Origin: Streptomyces lydicus
Lineage (GTDB): Bacteria > Actinomycetota > Actinomycetes > Streptomycetales > Streptomycetaceae
DNA: 64,000 nt
Assembly: GCF_000717345.1 (NCBI RefSeq)
Contig: NZ_JNZA01000003.1
Location: forward strand, 1-64,000
Direction of reading: 5' to 3'
How positions within the stretch are numbered: position 1 is the first letter of the stretch; each line of letters begins with the position of its first letter. The notes below the pieces were generated by a model. The model saw nothing but the letters and a program-made list of their open reading frames with translations, was not told where the DNA came from and did no database searches. Shown in pieces: positions 16,456 to 27,498 of the stretch. A program made the translations under genes and the position numbers.

Positions 16456-16485
16456 TTGAGCGCTCCGGCACCGAGAAGGTACGGT
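16456..16485 (+). promoter_or_regulatory. Promoter for a leaderless small ORF
   Basis: TTGAGC (16456-16461), an 18-base spacer and TACGGT (16480-16485). Seven bases later comes the ATG at 16493. This spacing puts the transcription start at or next to the A of the ATG, the layout of leaderless actinomycete mRNAs. Confidence 0.6.
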
Positions 16486-16492
16486 GCGTGGC

Positions 16493-16633
16493 ATGAGCAC
16501 GCACTTGGAGGTCCGTGAGGTGGCGCCGCGCGACCGCGGCCCCCACGGCACGTGCGCGCCCCGCGGCCTGAGCTTTCTGCGCCGCCGTGGCCGGGTGGGG
16601 TCTCCCCCGGCCTGTTGTCGCCGTACCGCCTGA
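16493..16633 (+). CDS. Leaderless 46-codon small ORF with tandem Cys codons, possible attenuator leader
   Basis: Starts MSTHLEVREV and ends PPACCRRTA. The two adjacent Cys codons are both TGT, which is rare in this genome type. There is no ribosome binding site; the promoter -10 lies seven bases upstream. In mycobacteria, leaderless small ORFs with Cys runs act as cysteine-responsive attenuators of sulfur genes. Here the next gene is a taurine-type dioxygenase, so a sulfur-sensing leader is an attractive reading (inference). Two hairpins lie downstream, at 16650-16665 and 16713-16730. Confidence 0.45.
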   Translation: MSTHLEVREVAPRDRGPHGTCAPRGLSFLRRRGRVGSPPACCRRTA

Positions 16634-16712
16634 GCCGTCCGGCGGTCGCCCGGGCTGATGCCCGGCCGGCCTACGTCCGCCCCGGTGGCCGCCGCCTCCC
16701 TGACGCGGCGCT

Positions 16713-16730
16713 GCTCACGCCCTCGTGAGC
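16713..16730 (+). promoter_or_regulatory. Hairpin between small ORF and dioxygenase gene
   Basis: GCTCACG and CGTGAGC pair perfectly around a four-base loop (CCCT). A second hairpin, CCGGGC/GCCCGG with loop TGAT, lies at 16650-16665. They could be parts of an attenuator, but no U-tract follows either. Confidence 0.35.
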
Positions 16731-16866
16731 CCCAGCCCTCCCTGGCAGGCCCCGCCGCCCCGGCTCATCCTCCGTACGCCCTGCACTCCTGTCCCGTACA
16801 CCCCCGTACGCCCCGTAGGCCCCCGCCTCCCCGCCTCGCCGCTCCCCGCCCCTCCAGGAGGACCCG

Positions 16867-17892
16867 TTGACCACCGTCGCCGATGCCACCACCCCCGCCG
16901 CTCCCGCCGCCTCCGCTACCTCAGCCGCCTCCGTCGCTCCCACCTCCCCCGCCTCCCCCATCACCCCCGCCGCTCCCGTCCTGCGCTCGCACCGCATCCC
17001 GGCGGACGGGCTGTACGAGGGACCGCGGACGCTGCGCCGTACGCCCGACGGCTGGGAGGACCGGCCGTACGAGCGCTTCGAGGTCGTGCCGCAGGCCGCG
17101 ACGATCGGGGCCGAGATCCGTGGGCTGGACCTGTCCCGACCGCTGTCCGGGGGGCTGCGCGCGGAGCTGAACCGGGCGCTGCTGGAGTGGAAGGTGCTGT
17201 TCTTCCGCGGCCAGCACCTTACTTCCGAGTCACAACGTGAATTCGCCGCCAATTGGGGGGAGTTGGAGACCAACCCACTGCTCGCACAGGGTGATTCCCG
17301 GGACGTGGTGCGGTTCGACAAGACGGCCGGCGGGGTGCCCACGTTCGAGAACGTATGGCACACGGACGTCACGTTCCGGGAGCGGCCGGCGCTCGGTGCG
17401 GTGTTGCAGTTGCAGTTGCGCGAGGTGCCGCCCACCGGTGGAGACACCATGTGGGCCGATATGGCCGCGGCGTACGACAATTTGCCTTCGGAAATCAGGG
17501 CCGCGATCGACGGGGCGCGGGCGGTGCACGACTATCTCCCGGGCTTCGCTCGCTTCTACTCCCCCGCACAACTCGCGCCATTCCAGGAGCAGTTCCCGCC
17601 CGTCGAGCATCCGGTGGTGCGCCGGCACCCGGAGACCGGGCGGCGGATGCTGTTCGTCAACGCGTCCTTCACCACGCGGATCGTGGGCTGGGACGAGACG
17701 GCCGGTGACCGGATGCTACGACTGCTGTTCCAGCAGGCGCACGTACCGGAGTTCCAGGTGCGGTGGCGCTGGCAGGCCGGCGATCTCGCGTTCTGGGACA
17801 ACCGCGCCACCCAGCACTACGCGGTGAACGACTACGGGAGCGCGCGCCGGGTCGCCGAACGGGTCGCCATCGCGGGCGACCGCCCGTACTGA
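16867..17892 (+). CDS. TauD/TfdA-family Fe(II)/2-oxoglutarate dioxygenase
   Basis: 341 aa. TTG start at 16867, supported by AGGAGG directly upstream. Residues 1-38 are low-complexity Ala/Pro/Thr. The catalytic core then has WHTDVTF (His and Asp iron ligands), TGGDTMWADM and, near the end, DNRATQHYAVNDY (distal His), with Arg residues that bind 2-oxoglutarate (RRVAERVAI). The family hydroxylates taurine, alkyl sulfates or related acids; the substrate cannot be told from sequence. A sulfur-related role fits the Cys-rich small ORF upstream. A 10-bp hairpin terminator follows at 17914. Confidence 0.85.
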   Translation: MTTVADATTPAAPAASATSAASVAPTSPASPITPAAPVLRSHRIPADGLYEGPRTLRRTPDGWEDRPYERFEVVPQAATIGAEIRGLDLSRPLSGGLRAELNRALLEWKVLFFRGQHLTSESQREFAANWGELETNPLLAQGDSRDVVRFDKTAGGVPTFENVWHTDVTFRERPALGAVLQLQLREVPPTGGDTMWADMAAAYDNLPSEIRAAIDGARAVHDYLPGFARFYSPAQLAPFQEQFPPVEHPVVRRHPETGRRMLFVNASFTTRIVGWDETAGDRMLRLLFQQAHVPEFQVRWRWQAGDLAFWDNRATQHYAVNDYGSARRVAERVAIAGDRPY

Positions 17893-17913
17893 CGGGTGCC
17901 TCGCCACCTGTAC

Positions 17914-17936
17914 GGGCGGGGTGCACCACCCCGCCC
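17914..17936 (+). terminator. Hairpin terminator after the dioxygenase gene
   Basis: GGGCGGGGTG and CACCCCGCCC pair over 10 bp with a three-base loop, 22 bases after the stop codon. No U-tract, as is usual in Streptomyces. Confidence 0.6.
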
Positions 17937-18058
17937 CGGCGGCGGCCTCCCCGGCCCGCCACCCCGCCGACGACGCCTGGCCCACCACCCGGCCGAGGAC
18001 GCCCGCCCCGCCCGCACTCCGCTCACCCAAGCACCGCGCACCCGCGCACCGCTCCCCC

Positions 18059-19060
18059 TCAGGCCGGTCGCCCGTAGGCCGCCTCCTCCGCCGGCCGCGC
18101 GCCGCGCAGCAGGGCCGCGCCCAGCGGGGTGAGGGTGTGCAGCACCGCGTTGCCCTGCCGCAGCGTGTTCAGCAGCCCGGCATCCCGCAGTACGGTCGCG
18201 TGCTGGCTGGCGGAGGCCACCGAGACGTCGGCGCGGCGGGCGAGTTCACTGGTGGTGCAGCCGACTCCGATGCCCTGGAGTATCGCGGAGCGGGTCTGGC
18301 CGACGAGCCGTCCGAGGGAACGTTCCTGCGGAACGTGCGGCGTGAGCCGCGGCGCCGGGTGCTCCACGGGGTAGACCAGGACCGGCGTCAGGTCCGGGTT
18401 GTGGAACGTGACCGGGGTGCGGCGGCAGAAGTACGAGGGCAGCAGGAGCAGCCCCCGGCCGTTGAGATGCAGTTCGCGGTCCACCGGGTAGTCGGCCTCC
18501 AGGACCGGCGGGCGCCAGCGCATCATCGGCGGGAGCGAGGCGAGCAGCCGGTCCGCGCCGCCGTCGAGCAGGGCCCGGCCGCGGGCCGCCCGGTCGGCCT
18601 CGATGCGGCCCTGGACGCGCGACCAGTACGGGGCGACGGCCACTTCGTAGTAGCGCTGGAGGACCCCGGCGAGCCGGCCGAGGCCGCGGCTGTCGCCCTC
18701 GGCCATCGCCCGTATCCACGACGGGAGCGGGCGGGTGGCGGTGGACAGCCGGGAGAGCTCGTCGTGCAGCCGGACGGCGGGTGTCTCGCGCAGTGCGGCG
18801 AGGGCATCCCCCATCCCGAGGAGCCCTTCGGCGGGCGTCAGGAAATCGGGGAAATAGCCGCGCGTGGGCACCAGCGGCGCCAGCAGACGCGCTTCGCCAT
18901 TCAACTTTCCACGTGTTTCCGATCGCCATTTGCCGAACGCGGAATCGTCCCGCCGGTCGCGCAGTCGGTGAAAGCTCAACACCGTCTCCCACAGCGCGTC
19001 CGGGCGCGCCGCAATGCGCACACGGGCCAGATCGAGTCCACTGAAATGGACGCGTAACAC
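18059..19060 (-). CDS. ArsR-like winged-helix transcriptional regulator (DUF5937 plus HTH)
   Basis: 333 aa, GTG start with GGAGG upstream. The C-terminal quarter holds a winged helix (TTSELARRADVSVASASQHATVLRDAGLL), the ArsR-type DNA-binding unit. The long N-terminal part (PDALWETVLSFHRLRDRR and onward) matches the DUF5937 class of actinomycete regulators, probably ligand-sensing. It is convergent with the dioxygenase gene. The target is unknown; it may repress itself. Confidence 0.8.
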   Translation of the reverse strand: MLRVHFSGLDLARVRIAARPDALWETVLSFHRLRDRRDDSAFGKWRSETRGKLNGEARLLAPLVPTRGYFPDFLTPAEGLLGMGDALAALRETPAVRLHDELSRLSTATRPLPSWIRAMAEGDSRGLGRLAGVLQRYYEVAVAPYWSRVQGRIEADRAARGRALLDGGADRLLASLPPMMRWRPPVLEADYPVDRELHLNGRGLLLLPSYFCRRTPVTFHNPDLTPVLVYPVEHPAPRLTPHVPQERSLGRLVGQTRSAILQGIGVGCTTSELARRADVSVASASQHATVLRDAGLLNTLRQGNAVLHTLTPLGAALLRGARPAEEAAYGRPA

Positions 19061-19347
19061 CGAACCTCCACCCCTGTTTGCTCAGTCGGCCCCCGGCACG
19101 CCTGAGTATGCACGCCAACACGCGCGGTCACCATGCCCTTTTGGCCAGACTTGAAAGGGCTCGCGCGACCCGGCGGGCGACGGCAATGCTTGTACTCAAT
19201 TCGACGGCGGCGCGACCGGCCCGGATTGCTCGATCCCGTGGGGGGTGATGGGCAAATAACCGGCCGCTCGGCAGCCCCGCCGAAGGCCGCCTTCCCGCGC
19301 CGACCGGGGTGGCGGCAGCTCCCGAGGGGGGAGTCCGGAGAAAGCGA

Positions 19348-19375
19348 GGGCGGCACCTCCGCACAGGTGCCGCCC
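19348..19375 (-). terminator. Second copy of the ppdK terminator hairpin
   Basis: GGGCGGCACCT and AGGTGCCGCCC, 11 bp around the loop CCGCAC. The sequence matches the hairpin 184 bases to the right, including the loop. It may catch read-through. Confidence 0.6.
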
Positions 19376-19531
19376 CCGTCCGGGTGCCCCGCGCGGGCGT
19401 CCCTCGTCGGGGCGCGCCGCGGCCGGGAGAACGGCGGTGCCGTGCCTCCCACGCCCGCCCGCACCACCGGGTGAACTCCCGCACTCTTCCGGGCGAGACC
19501 GTGTGCCCGCCAGGAGTGCTACGCCAACGCC

Positions 19532-19563
19532 GAGGGCGGCACCTCCGCACAGGTGCCGCCCTC
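19532..19563 (-). terminator. Hairpin terminator after ppdK
   Basis: A perfect 13-bp stem, GAGGGCGGCACCT with its complement, and loop CCGCAC. It lies about 115 bases past the ppdK stop on the minus strand. Confidence 0.65.
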
Positions 19564-19676
19564 GTTGGGGTGCCGGTGCCGACGGCCGGGCGGGTGAGGG
19601 TAGGAGGCCCGTCCGCGGCACCGGAGGTTTTGCGGGGCACCACGGACGCGTTGCGCGCCCCGCGGTGCCCGGTGGG

Positions 19677-22412
<2,736 letters not shown>

Positions 22413-23009
22413 GGCACTGACTCCTCGCCGACGGGCTGCCCTGACGGCCAGGAACATACCCAGATCGAAGGCGTATGGGTACGTCCACTTGGTCGACATA
22501 CGTGCGTAACCAGCCGTCCGCCACCAGATCGAAAGTGATCACGCGTTCAGGCGACCCTTCACTACCTGAATGCATCACTCCACTACGCTGTCAGTGGCGC
22601 CCTCGTGTGATACACAGCGTGACGAATAGCTTGATCACTCGAACACATGATGCGTGGCACCGGGTGCCACCCTTGGAGAGATGGAGCCCGGCGCCAATTG
22701 CTCATCTGAGCGCAACCCCTATCAGGGGTGGCGAGAATCACGCGCTCATGTGTGAGCGGGTCCCATCATTTGGACCCCCTGAGTGCTCCTCGATCAGGAA
22801 ATTCCTCGCCCGGAACACCTACCTGGTTCCCCCCGGGAGGCAGATCTGCACCCAATTCGGCCACCCGCCACTCCGGAGGCGGCCCCGGGAAGAACTGCCA
22901 GGCCATGGTTCCCGGCCAAGGTGAGGCACGCTTCCGCGTCCGAGGTCGTATACGGCCTGGACGGGAGTGCCGGCACGGCGGAGGGGCGCGAGGTCCTCGC
23001 GGGAGGCGC
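22413..23009. other. 597-base intergenic region upstream of ppdK
   Basis: No supported gene. It holds the 17-bp palindrome at 22654-22670 and shorter dyads ACCCCT/AGGGGT (22715-22729) and GGGTCC/GGACCC (22758-22777). This stretch is less GC-rich than usual here, as expected of a regulatory region. Confidence 0.5.
22654..22670. promoter_or_regulatory. 17-bp palindrome, candidate operator upstream of ppdK
   Basis: GTGGCACCGGGTGCCAC is a perfect 8+1+8 dyad 242 bases before the ppdK start. It could be bound by a dimeric regulator of ppdK or of the MarR gene; which one is unknown. Confidence 0.4.
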
Positions 23010-23582
23010 TCAGTGCTGCGGGCGGCGTCCGCTGCGCCGGGGCGGCGGGTCCTGGCCGTCGAGCAGCTCCAGCCGGCGTTCCGCGCCGCGGGTCTCGACC
23101 TGGAGCACCACCCGGCGCAGCAGATCCGCCAGGTCCTCCGCCTCGTCGTCGCTCAACGCCGCGGTCACGAAGACCTCTTCGGCGTTGAACTCCGGGACGA
23201 TCCGGGCCATCAGCCGCTCGCCCTCGGGCGTGAGGGCGAGCAGGGCGAGCCGTCCGTCGGCCGGGTGCTCCTTGCGTTCCAACAGGCCACGGCCCTGCAG
23301 GGTGCGGGCGACGCCGGTGAGCGTGCCCTTGGAGATGCCGGCTTCCTCGGCGACCTGCCGGGTCTCGGGCTCGCCGCGGATCCAGACCACCCACAGCACG
23401 ACGAACGACGTCCAGGTCAGCTCGGCGGCGCGCAGCACGGAGTTCTCGACGTGCTGGCGCACGGCGGCCGCGGCGCGGTAGAGGGCCGCCACCGCGGCCA
23501 TCTGCTCACGGCGGAGCGGGAGGTCACCGAGCTTGGCGCGTACGGCCTGCTCGGTCTCCTCGATGGACCGGTGTCCGCTCAC
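23010..23582 (-). CDS. MarR-family transcriptional regulator
   Basis: 190 aa from the GTG at 23582 (MSGHRSIEE), preceded by GAGGGAGAG. A longer form from the TTG at 23624 is possible. The winged helix reads RQVAEEAGISKGTLTGVARTLQGRGLLERKEHPADGR, with the Asp-Gly-Arg wing typical of MarR proteins. Helices on both sides form the dimer interface. The ligand and target are unknown. It is separated from dus by about 80 bases of head-to-tail spacing on the same strand. Confidence 0.85.
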   Translation of the reverse strand: MSGHRSIEETEQAVRAKLGDLPLRREQMAAVAALYRAAAAVRQHVENSVLRAAELTWTSFVVLWVVWIRGEPETRQVAEEAGISKGTLTGVARTLQGRGLLERKEHPADGRLALLALTPEGERLMARIVPEFNAEEVFVTAALSDDEAEDLADLLRRVVLQVETRGAERRLELLDGQDPPPRRSGRRPQH

Positions 23583-23660
23583 CACAGCGCGCTCTCCCTC
23601 GGCCCGCATCCCGTACGGACTCAAACGGTAACGCGGTCCCCGTGGGGCCGCGCGGCGCGC

Positions 23661-24788
23661 TCAGCCGCCCGACGTGTCCAGCTCCGCGTCCGCGTCCACG
23701 CCCGCGCAGTCGTACGGGTCGTCCAGCCAGCCGTCCGGGAGGACGACGCGGTTGCGGCCCGACGTGCGGCCGCGCGGGCCGTCCGCGCCGGCCGGCCACG
23801 GCTGGTCCAGGTCCAGCTCCGACAGCAGCGCCTCCAGCTCGTCGAGCGAGGAGGTCACCGCGAGGCTGCGGCGCATCTCGGAGCCGATGGAGAAGCCCTT
23901 GGTGTACCAGGCGACGTGCTTGCGGAAGTCGATCACGCCGCGCGCCTCGTCGCCGATCCACTCGCCGAGCAGGGTGGCGTGCCGCAGCATCACGGCCGCG
24001 ACCTCCTTGAGCGTGGGCTCGGCGTAGGTGCCCGTCCCCTCGAAGCCGGCGACCAGGTCGCCGAACAGCCAGGGCCGGCCCAGGCAGCCGCGCCCCACGA
24101 CCACCCCGTCGCAGCCGGTCTCGCGCATCATCCGCCGGGCGTCGTCCGCCGACCAGATGTCCCCGTTGCCGAGCACCGGGATCTCGGGGACGTGCTCCTT
24201 CAGGCGCGCGATGGCGTCCCAGTCGGCGGTGCCGCCGTAGTGCTGAGCCGCGGTCCGCCCGTGCAGCGCGATGGCGGTGACGCCCTCCTCGGCCGCGATC
24301 CGCCCCGCGTCCAGGTAGGTGATGTGGTCGTCGTCGATGCCCTTACGCATCTTCATGGTCACCGGCAGGGCGCCCGCGTTCGCCACCGCCTCGCGCAGGA
24401 TGGAGCGCAGCAGATTGCGCTTGTACGGGAGCGCCGAGCCGCCGCCCTTACGGGTCACCTTGGGGACCGGGCAGCCGAAGTTGAGGTCGATGTGATCGGC
24501 GAGGTCCTCGTCCGCGATCATGCGGACGGCCTTGCCGACGGTGTCCGGGTCGACGCCGTACAGCTGGATCGAGCGGGGCTTCTCGGTCTCGTCGAAGTGG
24601 ATCAGCTGCATGGTCTTCTCGTTGCGCTCGACCAGCGCCCGCGTCGTGATCATTTCGCTGACGAACAGGCCCTTGCCGCCCGAGAACTCCCGGCACAGCG
24701 TCCGGAACGGGGCGTTGGTGATCCCGGCCATCGGCGCGAGGACCACAGGCGGCTGCACGGTGTGCGGACCGATCTGCAGCGGAGTCAT
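23661..24788 (-). CDS. dusB: tRNA-dihydrouridine synthase (DusB/NifR3 type)
   Basis: 375 aa from the ATG at 24788 (MTPLQIGPHTV). This flavoenzyme reduces uridines in tRNA with NADPH. FMN-barrel marks: VVLAPMAGITNAPFRTLCREF, then DLNFGCPVPKVTRKGGGSAL with the catalytic Cys, TMKMRKG, ALHGRTAAQHY, and VLGNGDIWSADDA followed by GVVVGRGCLGRPWLF. Length is usual for the actinobacterial members. It is divergent from the MFS gene at 24970. Confidence 0.95.
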   Translation of the reverse strand: MTPLQIGPHTVQPPVVLAPMAGITNAPFRTLCREFSGGKGLFVSEMITTRALVERNEKTMQLIHFDETEKPRSIQLYGVDPDTVGKAVRMIADEDLADHIDLNFGCPVPKVTRKGGGSALPYKRNLLRSILREAVANAGALPVTMKMRKGIDDDHITYLDAGRIAAEEGVTAIALHGRTAAQHYGGTADWDAIARLKEHVPEIPVLGNGDIWSADDARRMMRETGCDGVVVGRGCLGRPWLFGDLVAGFEGTGTYAEPTLKEVAAVMLRHATLLGEWIGDEARGVIDFRKHVAWYTKGFSIGSEMRRSLAVTSSLDELEALLSELDLDQPWPAGADGPRGRTSGRNRVVLPDGWLDDPYDCAGVDADAELDTSGG

Positions 24789-24969
24789 GGGGCTGTCTTC
24801 CTCGGCTTCCTTCGACGGGGCGGGGCGGGCGGGCCGCAGCCGTACGGACGGGTGGACCGGCCGGCCGCTGCGACCTCCTATTGTCCCGCACCGCGGGAGT
24901 GGCCCTGCCGGGACCGCGGGGGCGGGCCTGCCGGGCACGGGACGACGCGGATCGTTGTAGCGTTCAACC

Positions 24970-26424
24970 ATGCCTGACCTCAGCCGCCGGCGTCGACTCC
25001 TGGTACTGGCGATCTGCTGCATGAGCCTGCTGATCGTCAGTCTGGACAACACCGTTCTCAACGTCGCCCTGCCGTCGATGCAGCGTGAGCTGCACGCCTC
25101 GGTCTCCGGGATGCAGTGGACGATCGACGCCTACACCCTGGTGCTGGCGTCGCTGCTGATGCTGGCCGGTTCGACGGCCGACCGGCTGGGCCGGCGGCGG
25201 ATATTCATGGTGGGGCTGGTGGTCTTCGCGCTCGGCTCGCTGCTGTGCAGCCTGGCGCCCGGCCTGTCGTGGCTGGTGGTCTTCCGGATGGTGCAGGCCG
25301 TCGGCGGTTCGATGCTCAACCCCGTCGCGATGTCGATCATCACCAACACCTTCACCGACCCCCGGGAGCGGGCCCGCGCCATCGGGGTGTGGGGCGGGGT
25401 CGTCGGCATCAGCATGGCGGCCGGGCCGGTGATCGGCGGGCTGCTGGTGCAGAGCGTCGGCTGGCGCTCGATCTTCTGGATCAACGTCCCGATCGGCGCG
25501 CTCGCGCTGTTCCTCACCCTCCGCTACGTCCCCGAGTCGCGCGCCCCCAGGCCGCGCCGGGTCGACCCGGTGGGCCAGCTGCTGGTGATCGCGCTGCTCG
25601 GCTCGCTGACGTACGCGATCATCGAGGCGCCGGGCGCCGGCTGGACCTCCCCGGAGATCCTGGGCTTCGTGCTGGTGGCACTGGTCTCGCTGGCGGCGCT
25701 GATCGGATACGAGCGGCGCCGTACGGAACCCCTGATCGACCTGCGGTTCTTCCACAGCGCGCCGTTCAGCGGCGCCACGGTCATCGCGGTGTGCGCCTTC
25801 GCCGCGCTCGGCGGCTTCCTCTTCGTCAACACGCTGTACCTGCAGAACATCCGCGGGCTGTCCGCCCTGGAGGCCGGGCTCTACATGCTGCCCATGGCCG
25901 GGATGACGCTGGTCTGCGCACCGCTGTCGGGACGGCTCGTCGGCAGCCGCGGCCCCCGGCTGCCGCTGCTGCTCGCCGGTACGACGATGGGCGCGAGCGG
26001 GCTGCTCTTCGCGGCCTTCGACGCACAGGCGAGCAACACCCTGCTGTTCACCGGCTATGTCCTCTTCGGCATCGGGTTCGGCCTGGTCAACGCGCCGATC
26101 ACCAATACCGCGGTCTCCGGTATGCCACGCGCCCAGGCCGGGGTGGCCGCCGCCGTGGCGTCCACCAGCCGGCAGGTGGGGCAGTCGCTCGGCGTCGCGG
26201 TGATCGGCGCCGTACTGGCGGGCGGGGCGTACGCCGCGGCCGGCGGGCAGCAGTTCGTCGCGGCGGGCCGGCCGGCCTGGTGGATCATCGCCGGCTGCGG
26301 CGCGGCCGTCCTGCTGCTCGGCGCCCTGACGACGGGCCGCTGGGGCAAGGCCACCGCCCGGCGCACCGCGGCGCTCTTCGAGGAGGACCGGCCGGGACAC
26401 CGCCCGGCCGACGCACGGTCGTAG
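24970..26424 (+). CDS. MFS transporter, DHA2 (14-helix) drug exporter type
   Basis: 484 aa. ATG at 24970 with no ribosome binding site; a TAGCGT -10 box (24958-24963) ends six bases before it, so the mRNA is probably leaderless. Motif A reads GSTADRLGRRRIFMVGLVVFALGS. Helix 1 carries SLDNTVLNVALPSMQ, and motif C falls in GVVGISMAAGPVIGGLLVQ, together typical of proton-driven DHA2 exporters. Fourteen hydrophobic segments are readable. The substrate is unknown. Confidence 0.88.
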   Translation: MPDLSRRRRLLVLAICCMSLLIVSLDNTVLNVALPSMQRELHASVSGMQWTIDAYTLVLASLLMLAGSTADRLGRRRIFMVGLVVFALGSLLCSLAPGLSWLVVFRMVQAVGGSMLNPVAMSIITNTFTDPRERARAIGVWGGVVGISMAAGPVIGGLLVQSVGWRSIFWINVPIGALALFLTLRYVPESRAPRPRRVDPVGQLLVIALLGSLTYAIIEAPGAGWTSPEILGFVLVALVSLAALIGYERRRTEPLIDLRFFHSAPFSGATVIAVCAFAALGGFLFVNTLYLQNIRGLSALEAGLYMLPMAGMTLVCAPLSGRLVGSRGPRLPLLLAGTTMGASGLLFAAFDAQASNTLLFTGYVLFGIGFGLVNAPITNTAVSGMPRAQAGVAAAVASTSRQVGQSLGVAVIGAVLAGGAYAAAGGQQFVAAGRPAWWIIAGCGAAVLLLGALTTGRWGKATARRTAALFEEDRPGHRPADARS

Positions 26425-26461
26425 GGCGGCGCACCGCCGGCTGCCCCGCCCGGCGGGCCCG

Positions 26462-27397
26462 TCACGCCGCGGCGAGCGCCAGCTTCTCCAGCTGCCGGAG
26501 CCGCTCGTGGGTGGTCTCGTCCACGGGGGTGTAGGACAGCAGCTTCGGGCCGGGGTTGGGGCCCGTCCACAGGCTGGTGGCGGTCACCTGGAGGACGCCC
26601 ACCTGGGGGTGGCGGAAGAGCTTGACGGAGCTGACCGGGCGGATGACCTCGTGCTGCGCCCAGATCTCCCGGAACTCGGGCGAGGCGTCCGTCAGCCGCG
26701 CGACCAGCGCCTTCCAGGCGGGTTCCGCGACGTGCTCGGCCATCGAGGCGCGGAACTTGGCGGCCATCACCCGCATCGTGGCGTCCAGATCGACCACGCA
26801 CGCCCGCCACTCGGGGTGGGTGAACGCCAGCCACATGCAGTTGCGGTCCTCTTCGGGCAGTGCGTCGAGGTCGCACATCAGCCGCCCGTAGGTGCTGTTG
26901 TAGGCGAGGATGTCGAACCGGCTGTTCTGGACGACCGCGGGGAACGGCGCCAACTGCTGGAGCATCTGCCGCAGTTCACGCGAGACGCCGGTGCACTCCT
27001 TGCCCGGCAGCGGATCGACGGCTCCGGCGAGCGCGAAGAGGTGGCTGCGCTCGGCGCGGTCGAGCAGCAGCGCGCGGGCGACCGCGTCCAGGACCTGCGG
27101 GGAGACGTGGATGTCCCGGGCCTGTTCGAGCCAGGTGTACCAGGTGACGCCAACGGCCCCCAGATGCGCGACCTCCTCGCGGCGCAGCCCGGGCGTGCGG
27201 CGGCGGGCACCGCGCGGCAGGCCGACCTGCTCCGGGGTGATGCGTTCGCGCCGGCTGCGCAGGAAGGCGGCCAGCTCGGCCCGGCGCACGGCGTCGTCGC
27301 CGGCTGCCGTGCCCGGGCGCGGGCCGGCGCCGGGCGACGGGGCGGCGGACGCGGCGGGGCGTGTGGCAGCCTGCGTCAGGGTCGCATCAACGGTCAT
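26462..27397 (-). CDS. HTH regulator with MmyB-like ligand-binding domain
   Basis: 311 aa. After a Pro/Ala-rich start, the helix-turn-helix spans about residues 45-100 (ITPEQVGLPRGARRRTPGLRREEVAHL, GVTWYTWLEQ). The rest (FPAVVQNSRFDILAYN, DRNCMWLAFTHPEWR, SVKLFRHPQVGVLQV) matches the MmyB-like/MLTR domain, which binds small hydrophobic ligands. It is divergent from the MFS exporter at 27499, and the 101-base gap holds a perfect 8-bp inverted repeat. It most likely controls the exporter and itself. Confidence 0.85.
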   Translation of the reverse strand: MTVDATLTQAATRPAASAAPSPGAGPRPGTAAGDDAVRRAELAAFLRSRRERITPEQVGLPRGARRRTPGLRREEVAHLGAVGVTWYTWLEQARDIHVSPQVLDAVARALLLDRAERSHLFALAGAVDPLPGKECTGVSRELRQMLQQLAPFPAVVQNSRFDILAYNSTYGRLMCDLDALPEEDRNCMWLAFTHPEWRACVVDLDATMRVMAAKFRASMAEHVAEPAWKALVARLTDASPEFREIWAQHEVIRPVSSVKLFRHPQVGVLQVTATSLWTGPNPGPKLLSYTPVDETTHERLRQLEKLALAAA

Positions 27398-27441
27398 GCT
27401 TCCAGGGTGCCGCAGCGCTCAGCCGGTTGCCAGGTAGCACC

Positions 27442-27469
27442 GGTACCAGGATAAGGACACTCTGGTACC
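27442..27469. promoter_or_regulatory. Inverted repeat in the MmyB-regulator/MFS divergent promoter
   Basis: GGTACCAG and CTGGTACC, 8-bp perfect arms separated by 12 bases. It lies between the two divergent genes, 30 bases before the exporter start, where a repressor could block both. Confidence 0.55.
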
Positions 27470-27498
27470 CCTCTGAGCGGTAGACGATCGTCGACACC

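Larger units (their letters stand above)
19061..19676. other. 616-base intergenic region with two near-identical hairpins
   Basis: Upstream of the ArsR-like gene the left part must carry its promoter. The right part, beyond the end of ppdK, holds two copies of one hairpin (19348-19375 and 19532-19563). No convincing coding sequence is seen on either strand. Confidence 0.6.

Noticed and set aside
19348..19563. CRISPR-like repeat pair
   Set aside because: Only two copies, each a self-complementary terminator hairpin, with no spacers or cas genes.
22728..24977. 749-codon frame opposite the MarR and dus genes
   Set aside because: Spans two clear genes and an intergenic region; composition is that of a shadow frame.
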